Below are positions 42,150 to 52,793 of a DNA stretch of 64,000 nt, one piece after another. Source of the DNA: Climacteris rufus (lineage: Eukaryota > Chordata > Aves > Passeriformes > Climacteridae); assembly GCA_013398175.1 (NCBI GenBank), contig VZRZ01004834.1:1123838-1187837 (forward strand), in the 5' to 3' direction. Position numbers and translations under genes: made by a program. Below the pieces are notes generated by a model. That model ran no database searches. It was not told the origin of the DNA and saw only the letters and a list, made by a program, of their open reading frames with translations. The first letter of the stretch is position 1. The number at the start of each line of letters is the position of its first letter.

Positions 42150-42976
42150 CTAAGTGTACCCTCAGCAAGTTTGCTCATAATACAAAACTGGGAGGAGTGG
42201 CTGTGCTGCCATTCAGTGAAACCTGAACAGGCTGGAGAGGGTGGAGAGAAACCCAGTAGAGTTTAACAAAAGCAAGTGCAGCATCCTGCACCTGGGGAGG
42301 AATAACCCCGTGCACCAGCACAGGCTGGGGCTGACCTGCTGGAGCTCAGGTCTGCAGGGAAAGGATCTGGGAGTCCTGATAAAAAACAAGCTGTCCATGA
42401 GCCAGCAGTGCTCTTGTGGCCAAGAAAGCCAATGATATCCTGGGATGCATTAGGAAGACCATTGCCAGGAAGTTGAGGGATGTGGTACTGCCCCTCTATT
42501 CAACCTAGTGAGACACATCTGGAGTGCTGTGTCCAGTTCTGGATTCGCTGTTCAAGAAAGACAAAGAACTAGTGGAGAGGGTCCACTAGGAGAGCTGTGG
42601 AGATGATTAGGGGATCGGAGCACCTCGTGTATGAAGAGAGACTACGGGATCTGGTCCTGTTTAATCTGGAGAAGGGAAGAGTGAGAGGGGAATCTTTTCA
42701 ATGCATACAAATATCTTAGGGATCGGTGTCAAGAGGATGGGGCCTGATTCTTTTTGATGGTGCACAGTGACAGGATAAGGGGCAACAGGCACAAATTGAA
42801 ACCCAGGAAGTTTCATCTGAATGTGAAGTAAAACAACTTTACTTTGTGGATGACTGAGCGCTGAAAGAGACAGCCCAGAGAGGTTGTGCAGTCCTGTAGA
42901 TAGGTTGTGGAGTCCTTCTCTTTAGATATTCAAAACCCACCTGGACACAATCCTGAGCATGTGAACCTGCTTTAGC
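42150..42976 (+). mobile_element. CR1 LINE fragment, plus orientation, lacking its 3' end
   Basis: It begins with TGTACCCTCAGCAAGTTTGC and runs through the C-terminal part of CR1 ORF2. The open stretch 42241-42435 includes FNKSKCSILHLGRNN, then GKDLGVLIKNKLSMSQQC, which is the characteristic end of the CR1 reverse transcriptase. It continues, frame-shifted, through GAAGACCATTGCCAGGAAG, ACTACGGGATCTGG and TTTAATCTGGAGAAG blocks to CAAAACCCACCTGGACACAA and GTGAACCTGCTTTAGCA. It then stops before the CR1 3' terminal block and its short tail repeat. The ORF is broken by stops and indels. Confidence 0.92.
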
Positions 42977-45900
42977 AAGTCATATTATTGTTAAATTAAG
43001 ATAACATCTATAAGCTAAATTATCATGCATTCTAGTACATGACTGCAAGACAAAAGTCATGAAGTATGGGGTTTAGCTAATTCCTGACTTCTCAACTTCT
43101 CTTTGCTGGTACTTTAGAACTGGCAGTCACATTAAGCATGGTAGTTTTTACCATGTGTGTCTGTTATATCATTTGCTGTGTTTTAAACTTTTTTCTTTAA
43201 CTGTGTTGTTGTGTTATGGATCTGTTTAGGTGTGCTGACTTTTTGTCAAGGTCTAATCCAAACTGGCACTGAATTGTACATACAATCTTTGTAACTTTGA
43301 TCATGTTATCAGAGATTGAATTTGGGCTGTCTTCAGGGGCTCATTTTTCTGCAGTATTCTCTGTTTCCCTTATACTAGAAAAGGCACGGGGGAAAAAGCA
43401 ATAGTAATTTGAAGAGAAATAGTAACCAGAGAGAGAAGTCATGAGTTCACTACTGATTTCTGGACCTAAAAAGTCCAGATGCCTTTTGTCTGCTTTTTTG
43501 ATTTAATTGCATGATGATGTACAGAGATGAGAGACCAGTTTCCATCTGAGGAAAAAAATGAACAGGAATACTCTGCAGCTACATACAAACTTAGAAAATA
43601 TTAAATAAACAGAAGAAAAAAGACCCCTTTATTTTCTATAGCAATATAGTGTGTCTTTGCTGCATGAGAAAAAATGTGAGTATTTTGTCCTGAAACTGGG
43701 GATGTAAAATTACGGCAAGTAATGAGTATGTATTCCTCTGATCCCTTAATGTACTCGATGTGAGGTTCCTCTTTCATCGTAGCTAACATGCTGGCCATTA
43801 AATACACTGCAGCAGCATCATTAGTGGCTTCAAAGTGCTCCTACTTGCATCACATTTTTCCCTCCAGCAGGTGAGTGAGAACAGTGATTAGCAAAAAACT
43901 GTGTGTGTCACTCACTACTCTTATGATTGCCAGCGAAGTCCTGTGTTTGGGGTAAGGGCAGCACTGGAGTTGGAAGCAGAGTGAACTTTTGCTGCCTGCC
44001 TGGCTCTGAAAAGCTTTCAGCTCCAAATATCACTTGGCCATGTGTAAGATAAAATTCATTTTATTTGGGATATGATGTTTGAAACTGCTTTGCTATAGCA
44101 GTATGTGGTGAAGGAGATGAATTGTAGAGAAAGGTGTCCTGAGTAACAGGCAGTGTGTTACCTACATAGCTGAAATTCTGGATGGTGAGATTAGGACATG
44201 CAAAGAAAGTCCTCTTGCTTACCAGTATCACAGTGTGCTATGACTAGAGGACAGGATTCACTGAAAATTTCTGCATCCTGAATCCCCAGAGGATTTCCAT
44301 GGACTGTCTAAAGCAGCATACCATTGATACTATATGACAGGTGTTGATTGGTTGGTGTAGATGTTCTATTCCGTGTTCTCTTAGGTTGAATTTAAAAAAA
44401 ACCCAACTCTACAGGAGTAAAACAAAATTAAAAGAGTCTGAGTATTTTTCCAAAATTTCACCTTTAATTTTTATATTCTTTGTTGTAAGATGCAAGATGA
44501 GGGATTTTTCTTTATTAGAAAGGGGAATATGAAATCTTAGAATATTTTACCTGTAGAAAATAATATGAACATTTAAAAAAAAGTTCAAAATGTCTTATAC
44601 CCTTTTTTGTTTTTATACACTTGTATAGATATAAAAAACAATAACACTTCTCATAGATGTGTGAAACATCAAAGATTTGAATTTTTATTGTATAAATACA
44701 TATAATTTTAAGGATGGACAACAGAGTTAAGAAGCCGTCTTATACAAATAGTGCTTTCATTTTATTTTTTTTTTTAAAGCTTGTAAATTTAAAAGTTATC
44801 ATCATAGTTATCTAGCTAAAGTGGATGATGTCTTCATCAATGGTAACTGTGTATCATAGAGCAAATTATATTGCCAGTATTTTGAATTAGGTTGCCAGTA
44901 GTTTCAAAATTGTTTTGTAAAGTTTAGCAGATAAGAATCATACAGAAATAAATTATGGGTTTAAAAACTGCAAAATATATAATAATTCAGGGAAAAATAC
45001 TTCAGCAATAATATTTCTGTGTAAGGAAGCAATAAATTTTCCTTATTTATTCTGTTAAATTTAAGAAAACCACTGATTGCAAAATTATTCATAATGTAAA
45101 AACCTATCTAAAAAGAACACAAATGCATCTCTGAGAGCTTTCTGTCCAATGTCCTATTTGCTTTGTAGGCTTTAGTTAAAAATTCCCTTCAGGAAAATTG
45201 GAAATTGGTCCACTCTGGAACTGTGGTAGCTCTGTGTTGCTGCTGTGATTTTAGTAGGGTGTTGAGTCAGAATACTCATCTTGTCACCTCTGTTCTTCTC
45301 TTTCTCCTCTTGTATCACCAGAAATGCACAGAACAGCACCTGCTGTGCAGCTGTCCTGAGTGTAGGTAGAATTAAGGGTTGTATTTTGGCACGAACCCCC
45401 GCTTGAAAACTGAGGTCTGATATTTAACTGCAAAGGTCTTGAAGTTCATGTTCTGTGCACATTTGCATGCCATTTTCTGAAATTAATGTCTCCCTGAGCA
45501 TATTTTCAATGGTTCCTTTTTCATCATTTCACTTTTACTGATCAGAAATATTCTGGCCTTGGCTCTAGGAGCAAAGTGACCATGGGCACTGTCAATTTTG
45601 TTGTGGCCTCTTGGATAATGGTAAGAGAAAAGAAGACAAGAGGATAAATGAAAGTGAAGTTCCAAATTACTGGAACATTTAAAGGTCTTTGAAAAGTTCA
45701 TATACAAGCACAGTTAATGCTTCGTGCACCGAAGTGCCAGAAGACCTAGCAGTGAAGAATATTAATCTATTTTAATAAAATCAAAGAGTTCATTTTTTTT
45801 TTGTAAAGAAATAATTTGAATAAAATTTGACCCTTTCTACAATAGTCTGTGGGTCAAATTGAACCTACTATTAAAATTCTCTAATATCTTTCTTGTATTA

Positions 45901-48900
45901 CCATTTCAAAACTCAATTTAAATATTCACAGAGCTCCTTTTTTAATAAACTTAACAAAATTCAGGTAATTTCCTTCAACTTTCTTGATTGAAGGAAGGCA
46001 GTAGGTACAGATATAAAAAGATGTACAGCTACAAGCAAAACCTGAAATCAATTATATATAAGAAATAACATAACACATGGAAAGAAATTAATCAAAAGGA
46101 AAAAATTCTGCTATATGATTTTCTTGGTCTGCTACCTGCAGGCAAGGAACATAAATGAAAAAAAAAAATCAGCATTCTTCTTACAGATAAGGGGAAAATT
46201 AATAAAAATGTTTCCTTCCTACCAGATCCCCTGATGCAACTTATGTTAAAAGTGAGTGGCTGCAGGAAGAATTTACGTGTTTAAAAATAACTTTTTCTTC
46301 CCTACAGAATTATACTTTTGTACCTTATTCTTGCAGTTAAGCTCAATTGCATCAGATTGGTACATATTTATAGTGTCTAACGAGCATTTCTTTTTCTTTC
46401 TCCCTATGACCACTGAATTGTGGTCATAAATTTTCTCCCAGTTTGAAAGAGAGAGGTGGTTCATTCTGCTTGGATTCCAAAATGGCGATTAAGGAAATGC
46501 TCACAAATTGGAGCAATTTTCCGGCCTGGACAAAACTTGTGAAGTTCAGCCAATTTGTTGTACAGACTGAAGAGGTTCAATGTACACAAGCAGCATTGTG
46601 TCTCTTTAAGTGTAGCTCAAAATGTAATAGGAATGACAGAAATAACTTAGTTAGGATAAGTAGCCAATGAACTCAATGGACTGAAGAGGAAGGAAAAGTA
46701 TCTAGGAAGTCCTGGGAGAATTTCCCAGGAGGAAGAGAAGTCTGAATGATCCTATGGTGTCTTCACTCTCATTGCTATATTTAAAATGAAATAAATTGAA
46801 TCCTCTTTTGTATTTTTAGTATTCCTGAATGAATTTTTATAAAAAAAGTTCCCTAGGATGTGAATTAATATGAAGTGTTTGCCTGCTGGTTTTCTTATGT
46901 AATTGTTTGTACTTAGAAGGAAATGTTCATGTTGAAACAGGAAACAAATAGATTGATTTTTCTGAAGCTTTTCCTTCTGTGATCAGAGAGCATCACATAC
47001 CTAGGTCTTACCACAAGCTAAGGATAATCTGTATGTGGCAGTGTGTTTTCCTAGGAAATACCAAACGGATCCCACAGAACATGCAAAATGTCTGATGTTG
47101 GTCCAGTGAATTTCAGGCTTCTGAGTTATTGGAGTTGTTACTATTTAATGCTGCTACTACTAATTATACTCATTAACCTCTCCCCAACCACTCACTGTCA
47201 AGTATTGCAGGCTGTCTGAAGCATTCTTAATTTGTTAAGAGCACTGATTTATGTTGCTGCTCTGGGAATGTAGGAGAATATTGGTAGGTGAGAAGAAAGC
47301 TCCCCACTTCATATTTTCATGAGATAATTATTTCAATGATATTTTTCTACCAGGATACATGCATTTAAAGTGCAAAACACTGGACAGGAAAGCGTATAAG
47401 CACGTACTTAATTTGAGTGTGCATTTAAGTGGTTTCATTAGGGAGAAGTCTGATGACTTTGACTATGAGAAATTATTACAGAACTTACCCAATTTAATGT
47501 TATTGAATTTCAATTATTTCATTACAGTTATAGTACCATAAAACTGAAGTCAAGCATTGATGTATCAGGACTAATGTGCTAAGGGGTTCGATGCTCAAAT
47601 TTGTGTTAAGAGGAGTGTTTATTGTAGCAAAAGTGTCTTTTGTTAAGTGAATGTAAATCCTTTTTTGATGGTTCATTCTCACACTTTTATGTGCTATTAA
47701 AATTCTTAGTGTTGTTTTTGTTTTATTTTGCTATATGTGGCCTGTCCTTTTAAGTGCTGAGGTAGCATCTGTTACTGTGTAAAGACTGCCACTTAGCTTG
47801 CTATCTTTGTGTGCTCACATCTATATGTTTGCATTTATATTACAGTATATGATATTTTAGGAATATTTATTTAGAATTTAATAATAGTGCTAAAAAATAT
47901 GTCCTTGAGTGTCTGTAAATCTGGTACAAATTAGGGAGCACGGTTCAGATTTCCCCACACTGTGCTGGCAAGTGGCTTCAATCAGAAGTAATTTTCTCCA
48001 TGAAGGCACATGCAGCTCACTCATGAGCCTCTCCTCAGTAGATACTGTTATTTGTATCAAATTATGTGTGGTGGTTTTTCGAAGTGGACTACTGTGTCCA
48101 CTAAACCATACAGATTTCTGCCACATTGACTACTTCGTTGCTGTCACTAGTTGTATTGTTTTCTGCTGTCTCTTGTTTATCTATACTATTTGCAAAAAGA
48201 GTTGAGATTTGTGTATCAATAAATATTCATGAACTGGAGTAAGTACCAAGTGAGTACTCTAGCCCTCAAAATCTTCTATTGTGTATAACATGAGTATTTG
48301 CCTGTTTTATAAAGGAAGAAGGTTTTTTTAGGGCTTTTTGCAAAATCCAGAATGAATTAATAGAGATTTAACTTGCCCCAAATCAAAGTACCCCAATGTA
48401 AGATTGGAAATAGAGGTTTTACTTAATGTGGTTGGGAATTCTTAGCTATTTATCATGTATCTAGCTAATCTGAAGCATTTCAGAATCACCTCTCCTAAGA
48501 TTGCATCACGTTCTTTTACAAACTGCTAATAGGAAAAGAATTGCTGAAATGAGAAGACAAACATCTAGACTATCTCTGGAATTAACTATTCATCTAAATT
48601 CTCAAACTGCTTAAGTTTGAAATTTTACTGCATTAATTATTAAAGAGTCTAATCATATTTCAGAGCTGTTTATTGTCAGATCACTGTGACAGTTGAATTT
48701 CGGTAGAGCAGTTTTTGGATTTGCATTGCTATGTCATTATGGCTATTGGTTGTAAAGTCACAATCAGTAGTTATTGAAAAGGATTTTTCAGCAGAACAGG
48801 ACAGGATCTTAATCCTGGTCCAGTTGAAATAAATGTAGACATTAAGTACCTGTGGCACATGTACTATAACATGATTGGTATAAGTAATGGGAATAATACT

Positions 48901-51900
48901 ATTGAATCAAATCAACAATTTAAAAGAAATGCAGAAGGTAGAGTATGGTACTAAAGTAACTGATTAACCTGTATTTGGAGTGTTGAAGGTAATATATCAA
49001 CATAATAACAACTGGGGAGGAGAAAGCACTATCACAGAAAACAGTTGAAAGAAACTACTGTTTTTAAACACATTTATTTTTATCTATGCGATTCTGTATT
49101 ATAAAGTATTTTAAATCAGGAAAGAATTTGCAATAGCTTTTGTGCAGGTTGTTCCATAGATAGAGGAGCTAGTTGGTGTTGAAAACCTACCTATAAGGTT
49201 CTAAACCAGATAAATTCTTAGTTCTCTAGCTGACTTGATTTATTGGTATCAGTAAGAGGTTTTTGGTATCACATGGCCAAATTAGGCAAACATAAGCCTG
49301 CATAATTTACGTTTTTGCATTTATTGAGAATATGTAGTTCCATATAATCTTTATTGTGAGATTCTGAAAATGTATTTTTATTTGTTGTATGTTTATGTGA
49401 AAGTAGTTAGATTAAGTAGTCAAGAATAGAGAATTTACTCTATTTATACTTCCTAGTAAGTGGCTTTGGATTTTAGTGTTTTCTTTAACCCACTGTATAT
49501 TTGAGTGATAATTAAAAGTGGCCACAGAAATCATCGATTTTGAGTTCCCATGAAACTAGCAAGTGAGAAATACTTAATTTTCATCTTTTTCTTGTTGTTT
49601 GGTCTTACTCATGTTGAACAATGCCTTACTCTTTAGTTAAAGTTATCAGTTACAATATACCAGCTCTGGGAATGAGCTGAATTAAAAAAACATTAAAATT
49701 TTTTTCATTAAAAAAAATGAAAGACATGCATAAGGCAGAATTTGTCCAAAAGATCAAGTTGTAGATGGGTGAATTAGACAAGGCAGCAGCTGCCTGAAAC
49801 CTGGAAAAATATTTATGCACTGATCCTTCAATGTCAACAATAGTCATTGCTGGTGTTTGGGGGCAGGCTCTGATGCCAGCCCCCGTTAGGTAAAGTTCTG
49901 ATGTGTGCCCATGTGCACCTGGATAAACATCGCTGGGTTTTGTATGTGGCCTGGCACATGCAAGGCAAAGCCTCATGTAGGTGCATGCACCCCTCTGACC
50001 TCCTTTGGATGTGACAACATTTACATTTATGTTTGCAAATTCTTGGAATGTCACTTCAGGAAACATTACATACCTGTTTGTACAAAGGATGTATCCATTA
50101 TGGCATTACTCAGTCTTTTCTTTTAGTCTGAAATTGATTTAAAAAATAAAGTCCCAACCCACAAAATGACAGGGGTTTGTACCAGCACTCTGGAGCTCGT
50201 GTGTACTCTGTATTTCTCCTGCCTTCTTGGAAAGAGTATCAATTATAAGGTGTGTTTCCAGAAATGGAGTACCAACTCCATTTCTGTTCTTTTCCTAATT
50301 AACATACAGTGATGATTAGCTTGCTGATTGCATATTGGTGACCTGATCAAACAAACTGGTTTAACATCTTGAAACAGACCTAAATGTCATGTATACATGT
50401 CAGTTGGATTACTAGCAGATAAATTGCTTTTGCTGTATTTTGTAAGACACATTGTAAAAGTCAATAACAAAGAGCTAGTCATTCAGCAGGAAATCGACTT
50501 TCATGGAAAATGTTGGCTGAAGTTTAATTCTTTTCCCCAAACTTAAAATACCTGGAAATTTTATTAGGCTTATAGCTGCATTTGAAATGATGCAAGGTAT
50601 GGTATTTATACATTTTTATATGTGGCAAAAATTTCCGTTTCCCTAAAATAGCATTTTTTTTCTTCATTGTGATTTTTCCTCTTAGTTTATTCATCCAGGT
50701 GTTACTAGGAGTACACACCAATAAATGGCTCTACAGACCTTGTCACATATTAATAGTATAATGAAATGTGAACAGCATTTCTGATAATTTGTAGAGAACC
50801 CGTTGTGCTTTCATTTGATGAACCTGGACACACATAAGGTTCCTGGGCTGCCCATGTTCAGCTGCAGCTCACTGCTCCAGCATGTGCTCATGCTTTGTTC
50901 TCTGTGCCGTACAGTGCCACAGCCACTCTTCATTCCCTGTGCATATGCAGTTGCTGGATTTTTTCCCAGCATGGCTGGAAGGTGCAATTAACAGTAATGG
51001 ATACTTTGATAGTGAGAATCTTTATTTCTTCAACCATAATAATAGCCCCTTATTTTAGGAGCTATATTGTTGAATGACAGCTACTGTTGGCGAGTATGTG
51101 TCTACAAAAGTGGGTTCATTTGGTCAGATTCTCAGCTGGCACAGAGAGTCATATTTCCATGAAAGATAGTAAGCTATATTAATTTATGGAATCCCAGCTG
51201 GGAATCTCGATCAATTTCAATAAAGGTAACCATCATATCCCTCTGAAGCAAGAATTACACAACCTAGCCTAAAGTGAATTTTGCTGTTTTAATAAATGTA
51301 GGTAGTCGCTGGTTTGTAATAAATTACATAAAATTAGAGTGTAGTCAATATTTGATTTCTTTAAAAATTTATTTCTTCCTTTTCATTGAACACAACAGAA
51401 TCATTTATGTATTGTATCTCAGCATGATAGATTATATAGGAATAGTGTATTTAATACCGTAAAACTATCATATAAATACAAATCACATTTTTTTTTCATT
51501 AGCTAGCTTGCTTTCATTTTGAAGAAGAAATACTCAGTCAATTATAAATGAGGCTGTTCTTTCATTGGAGAGTGAAATACATAATTTTTTCAAGCCTCAA
51601 CCATGTATAATGAAATCTCTCTTTTGAAATCCAGTCCTAAGATGGATTTTGAAGCATACTGACATTTAATAAAATCTTCATTAAATCAAAATATGTTCAG
51701 TTATTTCAAATATCTATTTGAATCTAGGGTGAAATTCTACACCCTGCACAAGAGATGTCTTTAGCAAATGGTTACTATTAACCAATTATTTTGAAGTGCA
51801 TGTATATAAGAAAGATTTTAATTTTTGAATATATTCTAATTGGTAACCTTGATGTTGTGTGTTGTAATCTGTCTGGCACTGTCTCTTCGGAGGATCTGCA

Positions 51901-52611
51901 GCAATAGTTTCTGTAGGTAACTTGAAGAATAGTCAAAGACCTCAGGCTGCCCTTTCAAATTGAAACTTACACACTGTTTCTGTAACTAGTTTATGTTTCT
52001 GTAGCCCTGGTCTGGTAATTTACCAGGACATTTGTTTAGCCTCTGTGAAACGGACTGTCCATTGATGGGGAGTCTGTTAAAGAGTCTGGCATGGGAATGA
52101 TCATGGATACCGTCAGGGGCTGGTTGAAGCAAAATAGCAGAATAAGATGAAGTTTGTACTGTCAATACCTTTGTAGTATTTCACTGTTTTCAGTACTTCT
52201 AATTTGATTAACAAAGCTTGTAAAGAGAATATTTTAAGTACTGTAATTCAGCATCAAAAACAATCACTAACAAACAAGAGAAGGCTCTTCACTGTTTATG
52301 TGGTTTTACAAATATAGCTTTGATTTCCTCTGTTAAAACTGCCTGTGTTTAATACTAGAGCCCGATGAATAATGAAAAATCCCGATGTGCGAGTATTATT
52401 AATACATATTATTAATGACACTTTGCATATTCTGATTTGAAGTCATCAGAAAAAGTCACTTTCAATTTCAATTTCCATAAAATGTTATTTGTCCAATTCT
52501 AATAAATGCTGAACACAGCTGTGAAAGGAAAAACTAGTTAAAGAACGCCAGTAAAAGGTTCAGTAAGGCTGTATTTCACATTGTCCTGTTAGATGGTTTT
52601 GCCACAGTGTT
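42977..52611. other. Intronic sequence upstream of ZFPM2 exon 2
   Basis: No exon, RNA gene or retroposon recognised. It contains a GC-rich hairpin at 49859-49884 and a perfect 12-bp-stem hairpin at 50259-50286. A 138-codon minus-strand frame (49650-50066) crosses the GC-rich hairpin and has no recognisable domain. The last part before the exon is AT-rich and ends in the acceptor tract. Confidence 0.55.
50259..50286. repeat. Perfect 12-bp inverted repeat with 4-nt loop
   Basis: CAGAAATGGAGT at 50259-50270 and its exact complement ACTCCATTTCTG at 50275-50286 flank the loop ACCA. There is no following T-run or other sign of a specific function. Confidence 0.95.
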
Positions 52612-52628
52612 CCTGATTCTTTTTTAAG
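52612..52628 (+). promoter_or_regulatory. ZFPM2: 3' splice site of ZFPM2 exon 2
   Basis: A pyrimidine-rich tract with a short T-run ends in AAG immediately before the coding block. The acceptor AG is at 52627-52628. A TCCTGAT-like sequence just upstream could serve as the branch region. Confidence 0.85.
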
Positions 52629-52787
52629 GGCCCCTTGAAGATGCCACTGAGGATGAAGAAGAAGAGTGCCTGTCTGAGGAAAATGATACTATCTCAAAAG
52701 AAGACTTTCCATTGGAGGAAAGCTTTTCTGCAGAGTTTGAGCCTGAAAATCTGAGCTGTGAAGAAGTGGAATACTTTTGTAATAAAG
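52629..52787 (+). CDS. ZFPM2: ZFPM2 (FOG2) coding exon, probably exon 2
   Basis: This is an internal exon of ZFPM2/FOG2, a nuclear multi-zinc-finger protein that binds the N-terminal finger of GATA4/5/6 and modulates their transcriptional activity in heart, gonad, diaphragm and lung development. The exon starts after a T-rich tract ending in AAG (AG at 52627-52628) and ends before GT at 52788-52789. It is 159 nt, phase 1 at both ends, and open throughout. The translation starts PLEDATEDEEEECLSEEN, continues through DFPLEESFSAEFEPENLS and ends SCEEVEYFCNK plus a split Gly codon. From memory this is the acidic N-terminal segment of vertebrate FOG2 directly after the short basic start encoded by exon 1, with only scattered substitutions relative to human. 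No zinc finger lies in this exon; those are encoded downstream. No other coding exon of the gene is visible in the window. Gene identity is recognised from memory, not from a database search. Confidence 0.93.
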
Positions 52788-52793
52788 GTAATC
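52788..52793 (+). promoter_or_regulatory. ZFPM2: 5' splice site of ZFPM2 exon 2 (weak +5)
   Basis: The exon ends AAAG and the intron starts GTAATC. Positions +1 to +4 fit the donor consensus but +5 is T instead of the usual G, so the site departs from the best consensus. Placement is fixed by the FOG2 reading frame, which stops matching after the Cys-Asn-Lys residues. Confidence 0.85.

Larger units (their letters stand above)
1..52628 (+). other. ZFPM2: Putative ZFPM2 intron 1 (partial, 5' end outside window)
   Basis: Exon 2 begins at 52629 in phase 1, so sequence upstream should be intron 1 back to the exon encoding the basic N-terminus. I found no match to that first exon and no GC- or CpG-rich promoter-like stretch, so the intron probably covers the whole left part of the window. 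It ends in a good acceptor: a T-run at about 52619-52625 followed by AAG. The assignment to ZFPM2 is inference from the exon; nothing in the intron itself names the gene. Long introns are known for ZFPM2 in other vertebrates. Confidence 0.75.

Noticed and set aside
43861..43880. Perfect donor-like CAG|GTGAGT at 43868-43876
   Set aside because: No acceptor-bounded open exon precedes it and no known FOG2 sequence is encoded there. Isolated donor matches are common in introns.
49650..50066. 138-codon minus-strand open frame
   Set aside because: Its His/Pro/Ala-rich middle comes from a local GC-rich patch and its ends are AT-rich intron. No family resemblance.
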